A program made the position numbers and the translations under genes. From Brevibacterium sp. UMB1308A (lineage in GTDB: Bacteria; Actinomycetota; Actinomycetes; Actinomycetales; Brevibacteriaceae): a DNA stretch of 64,000 bases. The stretch covers positions 165,114-229,113 of the forward strand of contig NZ_JASPDO010000002.1 of NCBI RefSeq assembly GCF_030230605.1. Direction: 5' to 3'. The notes below the pieces were generated by a model. It saw only the letters and a program-made list of their open reading frames with translations, was not told the origin of the DNA and did no database searches. Numbering within the stretch: position 1 is the stretch's first letter; each line of letters starts with the position of its first letter. This document shows, piece after piece, positions 18,467 to 26,024 of the stretch.

Positions 18467-18723
18467 GACCAAAAGAGTATCTAGAGTCCCTGTTGAGTAT
18501 TCCAGGTGACTTGCCAATGCGGCAGTTGATGCAGCGTGTTGGAGTGGCAATAAACGAACCCAACATGCGCAAGGTCAACAAGTTCATGCTGTGGTTCTTC
18601 CGCAACCATGAACATGTGAAAACTGTGCTTGACAGGCAATCGCAGGACAAGTCCATGAGCGAAGACCCGACTGGTGAATTGGCGGTGAGACACGTTTATT
18701 CATGCTGTTACCGCCACATTTAA
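18463..18723 (+). CDS. early protein of unknown function
   Basis: An 86-residue basic, helical protein with a C-terminal CC pair (YSCCYRHI). It is the last gene of the first coupled cassette and is followed by a 112-bp gap with a stable hairpin. No family is recognised. Confidence 0.55.
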   Translation: MRPKEYLESLLSIPGDLPMRQLMQRVGVAINEPNMRKVNKFMLWFFRNHEHVKTVLDRQSQDKSMSEDPTGELAVRHVYSCCYRHI

Positions 18724-18762
18724 GACCACCTGACCCGTTAAGACCTAAACGTATTACGTACC

Positions 18763-18813
18763 CAGACCCCACCGGTGACACGGCAACGAAAAATGCTGAC
18801 CGGGCGGGGTCTG
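18763..18813 (+). promoter_or_regulatory. hairpin before recombination genes
   Basis: CAGACCCCACCGGT (18763-18776) pairs with ACCGGGCGGGGTCTG (18799-18813) with one mismatch or bulge across a 22-nt loop. There is no T-run, so it may be an attenuator, antitermination site or mRNA boundary in the otherwise gene-free 18724-18835 interval. Confidence 0.5.
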
Positions 18814-18835
18814 ACTCATTCAAAAGGGGGAAGAA

Positions 18836-19711
18836 ATGGAATTGATTTATGGACCGTCATCTGTGGATGTGTCGGAGTGGCAGCAGGCGAGACGTGAGTG
18901 TGTGACGGCTACTGATGTGGCGAAGTTGGCTAATGGTGGCGCGTCCGTGTGGGCGCAATTGCGGAGCGAGAAGCTGCATGGGTCGAAGTTCACCGGCAAC
19001 AAGTACACGTTGCATGGGCAGGCTAGGGAGCCGGTGATTGCTGACCGTGTGAAAGGTGACGGTTGGGAGCACAACCAGCATTTGATGTTGTGGGAGCAGG
19101 ACCGGCGTTTCGCCGCCACTCCTGACCTGATCCATGACGCGTGGGAGATGGTGGGGGACATCAAAACGCGGAAGCGTGAGCCGAAGTTCCCGCCCGAGGA
19201 GTACACGCCACCACAAGAACACGTGGACCAGGTTTTGTGGCAGATGCTGGTCACGGGTGCGCAAGCGGGCCTGATCATCACTGAGTGCTACGGCGAGGTT
19301 GATGGGGTCATGTGGCCTGAGCCGAACTTGTACGAGTTCAAGGTGGAGTGGGACGACGAACGCATCGAGTTCTTGAAAGACACGGCGGTGAAGTTCCTGG
19401 AAAAGGCCGACTCGTACCTTGATTTGCTTCTCGCGGATTATGCGACCGAGCTGGCGAATTATCGGGTGGCGAAGGACCAGAAAGACGAAGTGTACGACCG
19501 GATTAAGAAAGAAGCTAAAGCCCAGGGGGCACCGTTTAAGTACGTGTCCGAGGTGGGGTCAGTGTCTTACACGAAGTCGAAACCGATGGAGAAGTTCGAC
19601 TGGAAGAAGATGTGGGCTGAGCACCCGGAATTGCATGAAGTGATGGACGGGTACAAGTCCACGGTGGAGAAAGAGCCTACGTTACGTGTCACGCCAGCGA
19701 AGGGGGACTAA
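18836..19711 (+). CDS. YqaJ-type phage recombination exonuclease
   Basis: A 291-residue protein of the YqaJ/lambda-Exo nuclease superfamily, which resects double-stranded ends for phage recombination. Visible motifs are RECVTATDVAKL near the N-terminus, HGQAREPVIADR (catalytic Glu), AATPDLIHD and VGDIKTR (the D...ExK-type metal site, here D and K). AGGGGGAAGAA precedes the ATG. The following gene overlaps by one base and encodes a likely ssDNA-annealing partner, the usual exonuclease-annealase pairing. Confidence 0.85.
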   Translation: MELIYGPSSVDVSEWQQARRECVTATDVAKLANGGASVWAQLRSEKLHGSKFTGNKYTLHGQAREPVIADRVKGDGWEHNQHLMLWEQDRRFAATPDLIHDAWEMVGDIKTRKREPKFPPEEYTPPQEHVDQVLWQMLVTGAQAGLIITECYGEVDGVMWPEPNLYEFKVEWDDERIEFLKDTAVKFLEKADSYLDLLLADYATELANYRVAKDQKDEVYDRIKKEAKAQGAPFKYVSEVGSVSYTKSKPMEKFDWKKMWAEHPELHEVMDGYKSTVEKEPTLRVTPAKGD

Positions 19712-20190
19712 TGGCACAAATCAACTTAGAGAATTACGAGCCGGTAGAGGAACGTATCAACCGGTTCTATAAGGACCACCCAGAGGCCCGGATTATCACT
19801 GATCTTGTCTCAATGGACGGTGAACCAGGCCGTACCAGGTGGGTGGTCAAGGCCCTTGTTTTTCGTGACAGTGAGCGGGAAAGACCCGACGCTACCGGGT
19901 ATGCCTTCGAGATCGACGGGGCGGGAATGACCCAGCGGGCCGCCGCCCTGGAAACCGGGGAGACCTCGGCTATCGGAAGGGCACTCGCCAACCTCGGTTA
20001 CGCGGGTAACCGTCGTGTGACCCGTGAGGAAATGGCGAAAGTGAAACGCCACGAGGAACAGGTGACACCGGCACAGTTCCAGGAAATGGCGTTGAGCGCG
20101 AAGTCTGATGAGGAACTCGAAAAGGTGAAGGCCCAGGCGAAAGCCGCCGGTGCCCCACCAACATTCATTGAGGGGTTGAAGCGTGGCTGA
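19711..20190 (+). CDS. putative ssDNA-annealing protein
   Basis: A 159-residue protein. A strand-rich N-terminal domain is followed by TGETSAIGRALANLGYAG, a Gly/Arg/Ala signature found in ERF/Rad52-like phage annealing proteins, and a basic helical C-terminus. It starts in a TAATG overlap with the YqaJ exonuclease, which supports an annealase role. The exact annealase family is inferred and not certain. Confidence 0.7.
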   Translation: MAQINLENYEPVEERINRFYKDHPEARIITDLVSMDGEPGRTRWVVKALVFRDSERERPDATGYAFEIDGAGMTQRAAALETGETSAIGRALANLGYAGNRRVTREEMAKVKRHEEQVTPAQFQEMALSAKSDEELEKVKAQAKAAGAPPTFIEGLKRG

Positions 20191-20536
20191 GCTGACCCCG
20201 GTAGCGATTGAGAACCACATCCGGGAGCTGAGCGCCCGCATTTCCAAGTCGGTGATCGTGTGCAACCAACGGTACGGAGAGTTCCTGGAAGCAGACCGGA
20301 AATTCGATAAAGCCTACGCGTCCGCGTACCTCGCTTATGAGGGGCCACAAGGGGAGAAGCGTTATCACGCTGATGTTGCGTCGATGGGGGAGCGTGAAGC
20401 CCGGGACGTTGCGGACCAGGCTTACAGGTACGCGGACCGGTTAGCTAAGGCGCTCCAATCTGAGCTGATGGCCTACCAATCACTCAACAAATCCGTGCTG
20501 GCCCAGTTTGATGTAGCGGGGGTTGGCGAAAGGTGA
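20183..20536 (+). CDS. helical early protein
   Basis: A 117-residue, largely helical protein, with GTG start inside the end of the annealase gene and stop overlapping the HNH gene. Heptad-like segments (DQAYRYADRLAKALQSEL) suggest a coiled coil. It lies between recombination and nuclease genes, so a DNA-metabolism accessory role is plausible, but no motif establishes one. Confidence 0.6.
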   Translation: MAELTPVAIENHIRELSARISKSVIVCNQRYGEFLEADRKFDKAYASAYLAYEGPQGEKRYHADVASMGEREARDVADQAYRYADRLAKALQSELMAYQSLNKSVLAQFDVAGVGER

Positions 20537-20856
20537 TCACGCAGAAGCTCAGGAAGAAAATTTATGACCGGGACGGGTGGCAGTGCGTCGCCTGCGGAAC
20601 CCCCGCCGGGTTGACGATCCAACATCGAAAGAACCGCCAAATGGGTGGTTCCAAGTCCCTGGATATTCCAGAGAACCTCGTCACCATGTGCGGTGCCCAC
20701 AATCAGGCTTTGGAAATGGATGCGGAATACGCGGAAATAGGCCGGAAAAACGGGTGGAAATTGCGCCAGTGGGACGACCCGGCAGTAATTCCCGTGAGAT
20801 ACCCGGACGGCATTTCATGGTTTTTAACGAACAGGTTTACAAGGAGAAAGAAATGA
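20533..20856 (+). CDS. HNH endonuclease
   Basis: A 107-residue HNH nuclease: CVACG (first zinc-binding pair), TIQHRKN (the HH/His motif), [12 protein letters not shown] (second Cys and Asn/His). Arg/Lys-rich ends suggest DNA binding. It uses a GTG start coupled to the previous gene and overlaps the ssb start by ATGA. It lies in the replication block, distinct from the terminase-associated HNH at 27126, and may be a homing-type or recombination nuclease. Confidence 0.85.
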   Translation: MITQKLRKKIYDRDGWQCVACGTPAGLTIQHRKNRQMGGSKSLDIPENLVTMCGAHNQALEMDAEYAEIGRKNGWKLRQWDDPAVIPVRYPDGISWFLTNRFTRRKK

Positions 20857-21341
20857 CTGAAGTTACTTTGATTGGGAATTTGACGGCTGACCCGGAATTG
20901 CGGTTCACCCCGTCAGGGAAAGCGGTTGCGAATTTCACTGTCGCTAACACGCCAAGAGTGTTTGACAAGCAGGCCGGGCAGTACGTGGACGGTGAGCCGA
21001 TGTTCCTGCGGTGTAATGCGTGGAAGTATCTAGCGGAGAACGTGGCTGAGACGCTGGCTAAAGGCAACCGGGTCATTGTGCAGGGGAAGCTGAAATCCAG
21101 GTCTTTTGAGGACAAGGAAGGGAACAAGCGGACTGTTTTCGAGGTGGACGTTACCGAGGTGGGCCCGTCGCTGAAGTTTGCGACGGCGACCGTTCAGAGG
21201 AACCAGCCACAACAGACCCAACAGCAGTCCCAGTGGGGCCAGCCACAGCAGGCGCAGCAACCACAGCAGGACCCGTGGCAGGGCACACCCACGAACGCCG
21301 AGTGGGGCGAGCAGTGGGGCCAATCAGAGGCACCGTTCTGA
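20853..21341 (+). CDS. ssb: single-stranded DNA-binding protein
   Basis: A 162-residue SSB with an N-terminal OB fold ([49 protein letters not shown]) and a Gln/Pro/Trp-rich linker. The C-terminus is QSEAPF: it keeps the terminal Pro-Phe but lacks the usual DDD acidic tip, so contacts with host repair proteins could be weaker. ATG 20853 follows AAGGAGAAAG and overlaps the HNH stop. Longer in-frame starts read through the HNH gene and are not credible. Confidence 0.93.
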   Translation: MTEVTLIGNLTADPELRFTPSGKAVANFTVANTPRVFDKQAGQYVDGEPMFLRCNAWKYLAENVAETLAKGNRVIVQGKLKSRSFEDKEGNKRTVFEVDVTEVGPSLKFATATVQRNQPQQTQQQSQWGQPQQAQQPQQDPWQGTPTNAEWGEQWGQSEAPF

Positions 21342-21817
21342 TGGGCAAACAGGGTACCCGCGTCTCCACACGTGAGGCGCGGGCCCACATCAACCACCTT
21401 GTCGAGCTGGGGGCGAGCCTCCCAGCGATCGCGAAAGCCGCCGGGGTGGCTCTTTCCACCGTGTGCAACGTGGCGCGGTACCGGGACAAGTGCGCTCTGG
21501 TAACGGAACAGCTGGTCCTTTCAGTGACGCTGGGGGACACGGTACCTCACATTGTGAACGTTCCCCTCGGTGACCTCACTTACCGGCTGCGGGAAGCACA
21601 AGCTCGGGGATGGTCGCAGCATGTGATCGCTCGTGAAGTCGGGGTGCCACAGGTGACGATCTACCGATGCATACACGGTGAAATGAAACGTCTTGATGTG
21701 GGCGTAGCCAGAAAGATTGACAGGTTTTTACGCAAAATTGATGGCCTTGAGGGGCCGTCTGGGAGGGCTCGTGCAGAAGCAGTGCGGAAGGACTGGGATC
21801 AGTATCTCAGTGCCTAA
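21341..21817 (+). CDS. double helix-turn-helix DNA-binding protein
   Basis: A 158-residue protein with two helix-turn-helix units: LPAIAKAAGVALSTVCNVARY and HVIAREVGVPQVTIYRCIHGE. The start overlaps the ssb stop (TGATG). Proteins of this type in actinophages are probably regulators of early or late transcription. Tandem helix-turn-helix could read a direct-repeat site. It is followed by overlap with the RusA gene. Confidence 0.75.
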   Translation: MGKQGTRVSTREARAHINHLVELGASLPAIAKAAGVALSTVCNVARYRDKCALVTEQLVLSVTLGDTVPHIVNVPLGDLTYRLREAQARGWSQHVIAREVGVPQVTIYRCIHGEMKRLDVGVARKIDRFLRKIDGLEGPSGRARAEAVRKDWDQYLSA

Positions 21818-22163
21818 TGATGAGTGGGTGACCGCGAACGGTCGCTACCACTGGGCGAAGAAGGCAAAGATGACAAGGGCTTTACGCACCAGGGCGAAAT
21901 TCCTGGCGAAGCGTGACCGGCTCAAGGTGCAAGTGCCGACACTTCTTACGGTCCGGGTTGGGTACCCCACTTCAGCGCGGGCTGACATGGAAAACGCCCA
22001 CCCGACAGTGAAGGCGCTCATTGATGGTCTCGTGGACGCTGGGGCCTTACCTGATGATTCGTCGCGGGAAATTGTGTCTACGACGTGGGAGCGTGGCCCG
22101 AAGTGTGAGAAAGGCACGCACATGGTGGAGCTGGTTTTCACATCGCAGGACGTCCCGTTTTGA
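21810..22163 (+). CDS. rusA: RusA-family Holliday junction resolvase
   Basis: A 117-residue resolvase. The opening PNDEWVTANGRYHWAKKAKMT matches the RusA N-terminus (shown in part), and ARADMENAHPTVKALIDGL plus LPDDSSREI give the metal-binding Asp residues in the usual order. The GTG at 21810 overlaps the previous stop and places the conserved N-terminus at the start; longer forms read in the neighbour. It would resolve branched intermediates during phage recombination and packaging. Confidence 0.82.
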   Translation: MPNDEWVTANGRYHWAKKAKMTRALRTRAKFLAKRDRLKVQVPTLLTVRVGYPTSARADMENAHPTVKALIDGLVDAGALPDDSSREIVSTTWERGPKCEKGTHMVELVFTSQDVPF

Positions 22164-22178
22164 GGAAGGAGGCAGGTC

Positions 22179-23057
22179 ATGGCGAGACGGTCTGAAAAGT
22201 TCGCACGGTTGAGTTTGGACTACGCGGACCACCCAAAAATTGTGGGTCTTTCGGACGCGGCTTTTAGGGCTCACGTGGAGTTGATTTTGTACTCCAGGAA
22301 GTACCTGACGGATGGAGTAATTGGTAAGCAAATTGCTAAGCGCTTGCTTCCCCACGTGTTGAAAGAGTTGCTAAATAACGACGACGAGGCACCAAGTCTC
22401 ATAGCTCTCGACAATGGGGACTATCTTCTGCACGGTTTTTGTGACATGCAGGAGACAAAAGCGGAAGTTGAAGCAAAACGCCTGGTCAGGGCGGAGGCGG
22501 GCCGGAAAGGCGGTTTAGCGAAGAAGCAAAATGCTAAGCAAATTGCCAAGCAAATTGCTAAGCAAACGCCTAGCAAACGGGGTAGCAAAAACGTAGCAGA
22601 GAAAGAGAAAGAGAAAGAGAAAGAGATAAGTAATAAACCGTGGATCGGCGCTGACGCGCCATCCACTGGCAAAAACACGACCGAGCAAAAACACATCAAC
22701 GAGGTCACTTCAACGGCTTACGAAGCGATTGGAAAGGCTGCCAACTGGAACGGGTTACGAGCCATCGCGAAATGGTGCCTGAAAGACCGTGGTCTGACTC
22801 CGGAGCAGTTCCGGGATGCGTGCGTTCACGTGTACCGGACGGGTAAGCCAATTACGAAGCAGACCATCGGCCAGCACATCGACGGGGTACTCGATCAGGG
22901 CCGGTTGAGTTTCGACGCGCAACGGCACCGGGCAAACGACGCGGTACTCGCGCACTACATGAACCAACAACCCAACCAGCAGGCACAAGAAATCGAAGGG
23001 GAAGCGTCGTGGAGTTCCAAGAAGCCCAAGAGCGAGCAGCGCAAATTCTGCGCATAA
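22179..23057 (+). CDS. phage replication initiator (lambda-O-like layout)
   Basis: A 292-residue protein. The N-terminal 80 residues resemble the winged-helix domain of phage replisome organisers (KIVGLSDAAFRAHVELILYSR). A low-complexity basic linker AKQIAKQIAKQTPSK is followed by KEKEKEKE, and a C-terminal helical domain follows. GAAGGAGG precedes the ATG. The linker is encoded by 12-bp iterons, as in lambda O where origin repeats lie inside the gene. No phage helicase gene is visible, so it presumably recruits the host helicase. Confidence 0.75.
   Translation: MARRSEKFARLSLDYADHPKIVGLSDAAFRAHVELILYSRKYLTDGVIGKQIAKRLLPHVLKELLNNDDEAPSLIALDNGDYLLHGFCDMQETKAEVEAKRLVRAEAGRKGGLAKKQNAKQIAKQIAKQTPSKRGSKNVAEKEKEKEKEISNKPWIGADAPSTGKNTTEQKHINEVTSTAYEAIGKAANWNGLRAIAKWCLKDRGLTPEQFRDACVHVYRTGKPITKQTIGQHIDGVLDQGRLSFDAQRHRANDAVLAHYMNQQPNQQAQEIEGEASWSSKKPKSEQRKFCA
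22521..22592 (+). repeat. 12-bp iterons, candidate replication origin
   Basis: Six consecutive 12-bp units in exact register, core (T/A)AGCAAA, for example GCTAAGCAAATT at 22533, GCCAAGCAAATT at 22545 and GCTAAGCAAACG at 22557. Two more units stand at 22323-22346. A purine-rich GAGAAA tract with an AT-rich end (22598-22636) follows. Confidence 0.7.
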
Positions 23058-23503
23058 TCGCCGGGTTCGACAGGCGGGAGACTGATCATTTCGAGGTCAG
23101 GGCGTGGGCGAGCGCGGTCATGCGTGAACCTGACGCGCTGGCGAATGATTGGGTCGAGGCGATCCAGGAGCATTACCTGCAACCGCAGGCACGTCGGGCA
23201 ATGCCGGGGGACATTCTAGCGACGGTGACGAAGATGCGTCAGGACCGTGACGGGGTGAGGGCGATCCCGAAGGCGGACGGTAAGGGTGTCCCTTGCCCGG
23301 CGGATTTTTGGGACCGGGTGGAGTTGTCCGAGCTCGTGGTGAAGCGGTTCAAGCAGTCGGGGATTAACCCGAGCTTGGAGGAAGTGACGCGGGAGTTTCG
23401 GCGGTATTGGCCGGAGTTCGCGAAACAGAAAGTGCAATCACGGTTGGCCGATGGAACCACAAATACCCCGGAACGGCTCGACCAGGAGCCTAGAACGGCC
23501 TAA
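23009..23503 (+). CDS. replication-associated phage protein
   Basis: A 164-residue helical protein, GTG start 49 bp inside the initiator gene. The pattern DHFEVRAWASAVM ... DDWVEAIQEHY ... PGDILATVTKMR resembles small helicase-loader-like or replication accessory proteins of actinophages; this is a weak match by eye (the second element reads NDWVEAIQEHY here). A strong terminator follows, making this the end of the first early transcript. The role is inferred from position. Confidence 0.6.
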   Translation: MEFQEAQERAAQILRIIAGFDRRETDHFEVRAWASAVMREPDALANDWVEAIQEHYLQPQARRAMPGDILATVTKMRQDRDGVRAIPKADGKGVPCPADFWDRVELSELVVKRFKQSGINPSLEEVTREFRRYWPEFAKQKVQSRLADGTTNTPERLDQEPRTA

Positions 23504-23541
23504 CACGGCAAGAACGACCAAACACCCATCGAAGAAAATCT

Positions 23542-23564
23542 AGGCCCTTCTAGGGGCCTTTTTT
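23542..23564 (+). terminator. intrinsic terminator after replication genes
   Basis: AGGCCC (23542-23547) pairs with GGGCCT (23554-23559) across TTCTAG, followed by six T. It closes the replication transcript before the chain of tiny genes. Confidence 0.8.
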
Positions 23565-23585
23565 GATGCCAGAAAGGAAACCGAC

Positions 23586-23780
23586 ATGACAGAAGCGGAA
23601 GAGTTTTCCATAGCGACGCTCAAAAGCCTGTGGGAAGACGGGGCCACAGGATTCCTCGTCACCTCACCCACAACATTCCCAACGCACGCGGAAGCAAAAG
23701 AGCTGCTCGACAAATACCCTCACAAGCACCACATGATCATTGTCCGCAGGACACCAGGCACCGACTGGGAGGAAGCATGA
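23586..23780 (+). CDS. small paralogous protein A1
   Basis: A 64-residue protein, first of three tandem paralogues. The shared layout is a short strand region, then (T/Y)xEAxELLxxxP, a strand with IIVRR, and a C-terminus ending W-E-E-A. GAAAGGAAACC precedes the ATG. It directly follows the terminator. No known domain is recognised; the conserved pattern is the evidence of function. Confidence 0.65.
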   Translation: MTEAEEFSIATLKSLWEDGATGFLVTSPTTFPTHAEAKELLDKYPHKHHMIIVRRTPGTDWEEA

Positions 23781-23992
23781 CCAAGAAAAGAGAATACGCA
23801 GTAGGCATGAGGAACGGAATCTACATATGCGGGCATGACGCATACACGCGTTCACCACAAATATTCGAAACGTATGAAGAAGCCGAAGAGCTACTCGCGA
23901 CACTCCCCTCACACCCGAGCAGCCCGAAAGTGATCATCACCAGGCCACCAGTAAAAAAGGGCAGTGGCTGCGGGTGCTGGGAGGAAGCATGA
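23777..23992 (+). CDS. small paralogous protein A2
   Basis: A 71-residue paralogue of its two neighbours: FETYEEAEELLATLP, then VIITRPP, ending in CGCWEEA. It alone carries a CGC pair before the terminal WEEA. The start overlaps the A1 stop as ATGA. Three tandem copies with divergent sequence suggest duplication followed by diversification, typical of proteins that face varied partners. Function unknown. Confidence 0.65.
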   Translation: MTKKREYAVGMRNGIYICGHDAYTRSPQIFETYEEAEELLATLPSHPSSPKVIITRPPVKKGSGCGCWEEA

Positions 23993-24180
23993 CAGGCAAA
24001 AAGGAATACACGATAGCAACGGACAGTGCCCCTCGCATGGGCAGGCGAAATAACTGGGTCAGAGTATCTCCGGTATGCGCCACGTACGAGGAAGCGGAAA
24101 AGCTACTTGAAAGATTCCCTATCAAAGAAGGGAAGTTCATTGTGTCCAGGTTTAAGGGGAAACCGTGGGGGAAAGCATGA
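23989..24180 (+). CDS. small paralogous protein A3
   Basis: A 63-residue paralogue: CATYEEAEKLLERFP, FIVSRFKGK, ending PWGKA. It is more basic than A1 and A2. ATGA overlap with A2 and with the next gene indicates translational coupling. Function unknown; it belongs to the same family by the shared YEEAE-LL-P-V-R-W-A pattern. Confidence 0.65.
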   Translation: MTGKKEYTIATDSAPRMGRRNNWVRVSPVCATYEEAEKLLERFPIKEGKFIVSRFKGKPWGKA

Positions 24181-24476
24181 GAAAACCAGTGCGCAGGCGA
24201 GAGCCAGGCGGTGAAGTGTATGAGTATGAGCCTAACCGAGGTGTATCGAAACACCGTGATGGCGCAGTGAAGTCACATCGCGACCGGCCAAGCTCGGCAA
24301 AAATGCGGTGGGCATCAAGCATGGGAGACATGTCGAATGCGTATATTGACGGCTCGCAGATGGGTGTCAGGGACTGGGAGCTGGAATGGCCAGAAGAGTT
24401 CCCGGTGCACGTCAGGAAGGCGACACCAGAAGAGATTGAAGCGGCGCGAAAGAGAACAGAGAAAAGGCGACCATGA
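24177..24476 (+). CDS. basic small protein of unknown function
   Basis: A 99-residue Arg/Lys/Glu-rich protein with ELEWPEEFPVHVRKATPEEIEAARKR at the C-terminal half (given in part). The start overlaps A3 as ATGA. The basic N-terminus (MRKPVRRREPGGEVYEYEP) could bind nucleic acid. No domain recognised. Confidence 0.6.
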   Translation: MRKPVRRREPGGEVYEYEPNRGVSKHRDGAVKSHRDRPSSAKMRWASSMGDMSNAYIDGSQMGVRDWELEWPEEFPVHVRKATPEEIEAARKRTEKRRP

Positions 24477-24610
24477 GGATTAGTTTCACGATCTCTCTTG
24501 ACATTGAGAACGACGAGCCAGAATCTCAGTATTCCGCGACTGACGCGCAGGTCGAAAACGCTGGCCCGCAGGCAATTGGATTCAGAGCAAATATGCCGGA
24601 GGAAGTATGA
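24473..24610 (+). CDS. 45-residue acidic peptide
   Basis: A 45-residue acidic frame (SLDIENDEPESQYSATD) with ATGA overlaps on both sides. It is supported by unbroken coupling in the gene chain and by codon use like its neighbours. Unknown function. Confidence 0.5.
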   Translation: MRISFTISLDIENDEPESQYSATDAQVENAGPQAIGFRANMPEEV

Positions 24611-24771
24611 AGCCAATCGTGTACAAGCAAAACGGCATGAACTGGTGGTACACGCTCTACCGCGACAGTAAAGGGAAACTCACCACCGCCGCGTCACCAA
24701 CCTGGGAGTGGGCAATCTTTGAAGCCCTCGTCTATGTGTATATGACCCAAAGCAAAGGAGACTGCGAATGA
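24607..24771 (+). CDS. 54-residue aromatic peptide
   Basis: A 54-residue protein with many aromatic residues (GMNWWYTLYRD, WEWAIFEALVYVYM), coupled by ATGA overlap to both neighbours. It reads like a compact beta-hairpin with a C-terminal helix, reminiscent of small integrase-like or Arc-type strands, but no family is assigned. Confidence 0.5.
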   Translation: MKPIVYKQNGMNWWYTLYRDSKGKLTTAASPTWEWAIFEALVYVYMTQSKGDCE

Positions 24772-24926
24772 ACAGTTTGATCAAACACGCCACGGAACAG
24801 CAACTGCGCGACACTCTTAAAGCCGTGGCCGATTACATACACGAAGAAATAGTTTACGAGGTCATACAGCCACGAATAGACCTCGCTGAGGACCTCATGA
24901 GCATCATAGAAACAGGCTTGGAATGA
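24768..24926 (+). CDS. 52-residue helical protein B1
   Basis: A 52-residue helical protein (LRDTLKAVADYIHEEI ... DLAEDLMSIIETGLE). With the next three genes it shares a C-terminal helix of the form D-I/L-xxI-L/I-E-x-x-L, and appears to be the smallest member of a second paralogous set. ATGA overlaps on both sides. Confidence 0.5.
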   Translation: MNSLIKHATEQQLRDTLKAVADYIHEEIVYEVIQPRIDLAEDLMSIIETGLE

Positions 24927-25186
24927 ACAAGGACGAGAAGAACGAGAAGCTACTCGAGCAGGCCGGGTGGCTCTCGGTGTACCCGCCACCGAAACAAATT
25001 CCAAAAGGCCCACACAGTCTGCACGACATGGCATACCACTCAGAGGCAGACCAGCTGTACTCCGCGATCACCCGAATTATTGACGTGGTGGAACACGAAA
25101 CCGCATACGGGGGTAACCACCACCGCCGGTTACTCGCCGAAGACATTACCGGGATTCTTGAAGAAGAACTAAGGCTAACACCATGA
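24923..25186 (+). CDS. small helical protein B2
   Basis: An 87-residue protein. Its second half (YSAITRIIDVVEHE ... LLAEDITGILEEELR) resembles that of B1, B3 and B4. The N-terminus has a Pro-rich loop (YPPPKQIPKGP). It is coupled to both neighbours by ATGA overlaps. Unknown function; duplication within the cassette is likely. Confidence 0.6.
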   Translation: MNKDEKNEKLLEQAGWLSVYPPPKQIPKGPHSLHDMAYHSEADQLYSAITRIIDVVEHETAYGGNHHRRLLAEDITGILEEELRLTP

Positions 25187-25371
25187 ACATTGACCGGCTT
25201 ATCAACCAAGCCGACGAAGGGCGACTGCGCACGGCCCTACACCGGGTCACACGCGACCTCAACTATTGGCAGGCCCTCCTTGATGAAGGCATGGACGACA
25301 CCAGTTACGGCAACGGCGTAGACGAAGTCGTAGACAACATCACCGAAACACTCGAGAAAGAACTCTCATGA
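25183..25371 (+). CDS. small helical protein B3
   Basis: A 62-residue helical protein (LRTALHRVTRDLNYWQALLDE ... VVDNITETLEKELS). It has the closest resemblance to B2 in the D-xx-YG-N segment followed by the acidic last helix. ATGA overlap with B2 and B4. Unknown function. Confidence 0.6.
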   Translation: MNIDRLINQADEGRLRTALHRVTRDLNYWQALLDEGMDDTSYGNGVDEVVDNITETLEKELS

Positions 25372-25727
25372 CCACTGAAAACCTGATTGACCAACTCAAC
25401 ACGCTCATTGACCAAGCACCACCAGACATTCTTGAGAACGCGTTCGAAACCATGGACGTACGGTTAGCCGATTACAAAGGGCGACGAAAGGACGCAAAGG
25501 AAATCCTCACGAACCTCATTCAAGAGCTCGCCCCCGCCAGGTTCGAAATCAAGCACAAGAACTTCACGAACGGGCAACTAGAAGCCGCCATGTTCAACAT
25601 CACCAGGGAAATTGCCCGAGTGGACGAATACACAGACAGCCCTGCCGTGATCGACTACGCGGAACACCTGGCCCGGGAAATCATGTACGCCACCAAAAAC
25701 ACCACACCAGACACGTGCGAACACTAG
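25368..25727 (+). CDS. helical protein B4, internally duplicated
   Basis: A 119-residue protein that looks like two B-type helical units in one chain: LENAFETMDVRLADYKGRR ... ILTNLIQEL, then LEAAMFNITREIARVDEY ... AEHLAREIM. This supports descent from duplication and fusion of a B-type unit. It ends the ATGA chain; the next gene has its own AGGAGA site. Confidence 0.6.
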   Translation: MTTENLIDQLNTLIDQAPPDILENAFETMDVRLADYKGRRKDAKEILTNLIQELAPARFEIKHKNFTNGQLEAAMFNITREIARVDEYTDSPAVIDYAEHLAREIMYATKNTTPDTCEH

Positions 25728-25736
25728 GAGACCAGA

Positions 25737-26024
25737 ATGCTGATCGAAACACTGAGACTCATGGACGGCGAATGTGAAGGCTACGCAATCCGCATTGACG
25801 GAAACATTGAATTCGAGTACTTCACGCGACACAAAGTACCCGAAGGCAACACATTCAACACCGGTCACTCAGACATCCTCGACCTCGGAGAAATCCTCGC
25901 AGCCATGTACATGACGGGTGTGGAAACACACGGGGAAGGACAAGTGATGCTCAAACAATTCGAGACCACGAGCTTGGAACGCTACATTGCATGGGGGTTA
26001 AGGGGCGAACCATGCGACTCATAG
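25737..26024 (+). CDS. small beta-rich protein of unknown function
   Basis: A 95-residue protein (TLRLMDGECEGYAIRIDGNIEFEYF). The strand-rich first half and helix-rich second half have no recognised fold. TAGGAGACC precedes the ATG, nine bases after the B4 stop, and it overlaps the following micro-gene by 13 bp. Confidence 0.6.
   Translation: MLIETLRLMDGECEGYAIRIDGNIEFEYFTRHKVPEGNTFNTGHSDILDLGEILAAMYMTGVETHGEGQVMLKQFETTSLERYIAWGLRGEPCDS

Noticed and set aside
22598..22636. GAGAAA repeat tract as a possible CRISPR or satellite
   Set aside because: It is a short simple repeat inside the initiator linker, without spacers. I treat it as part of the candidate origin.
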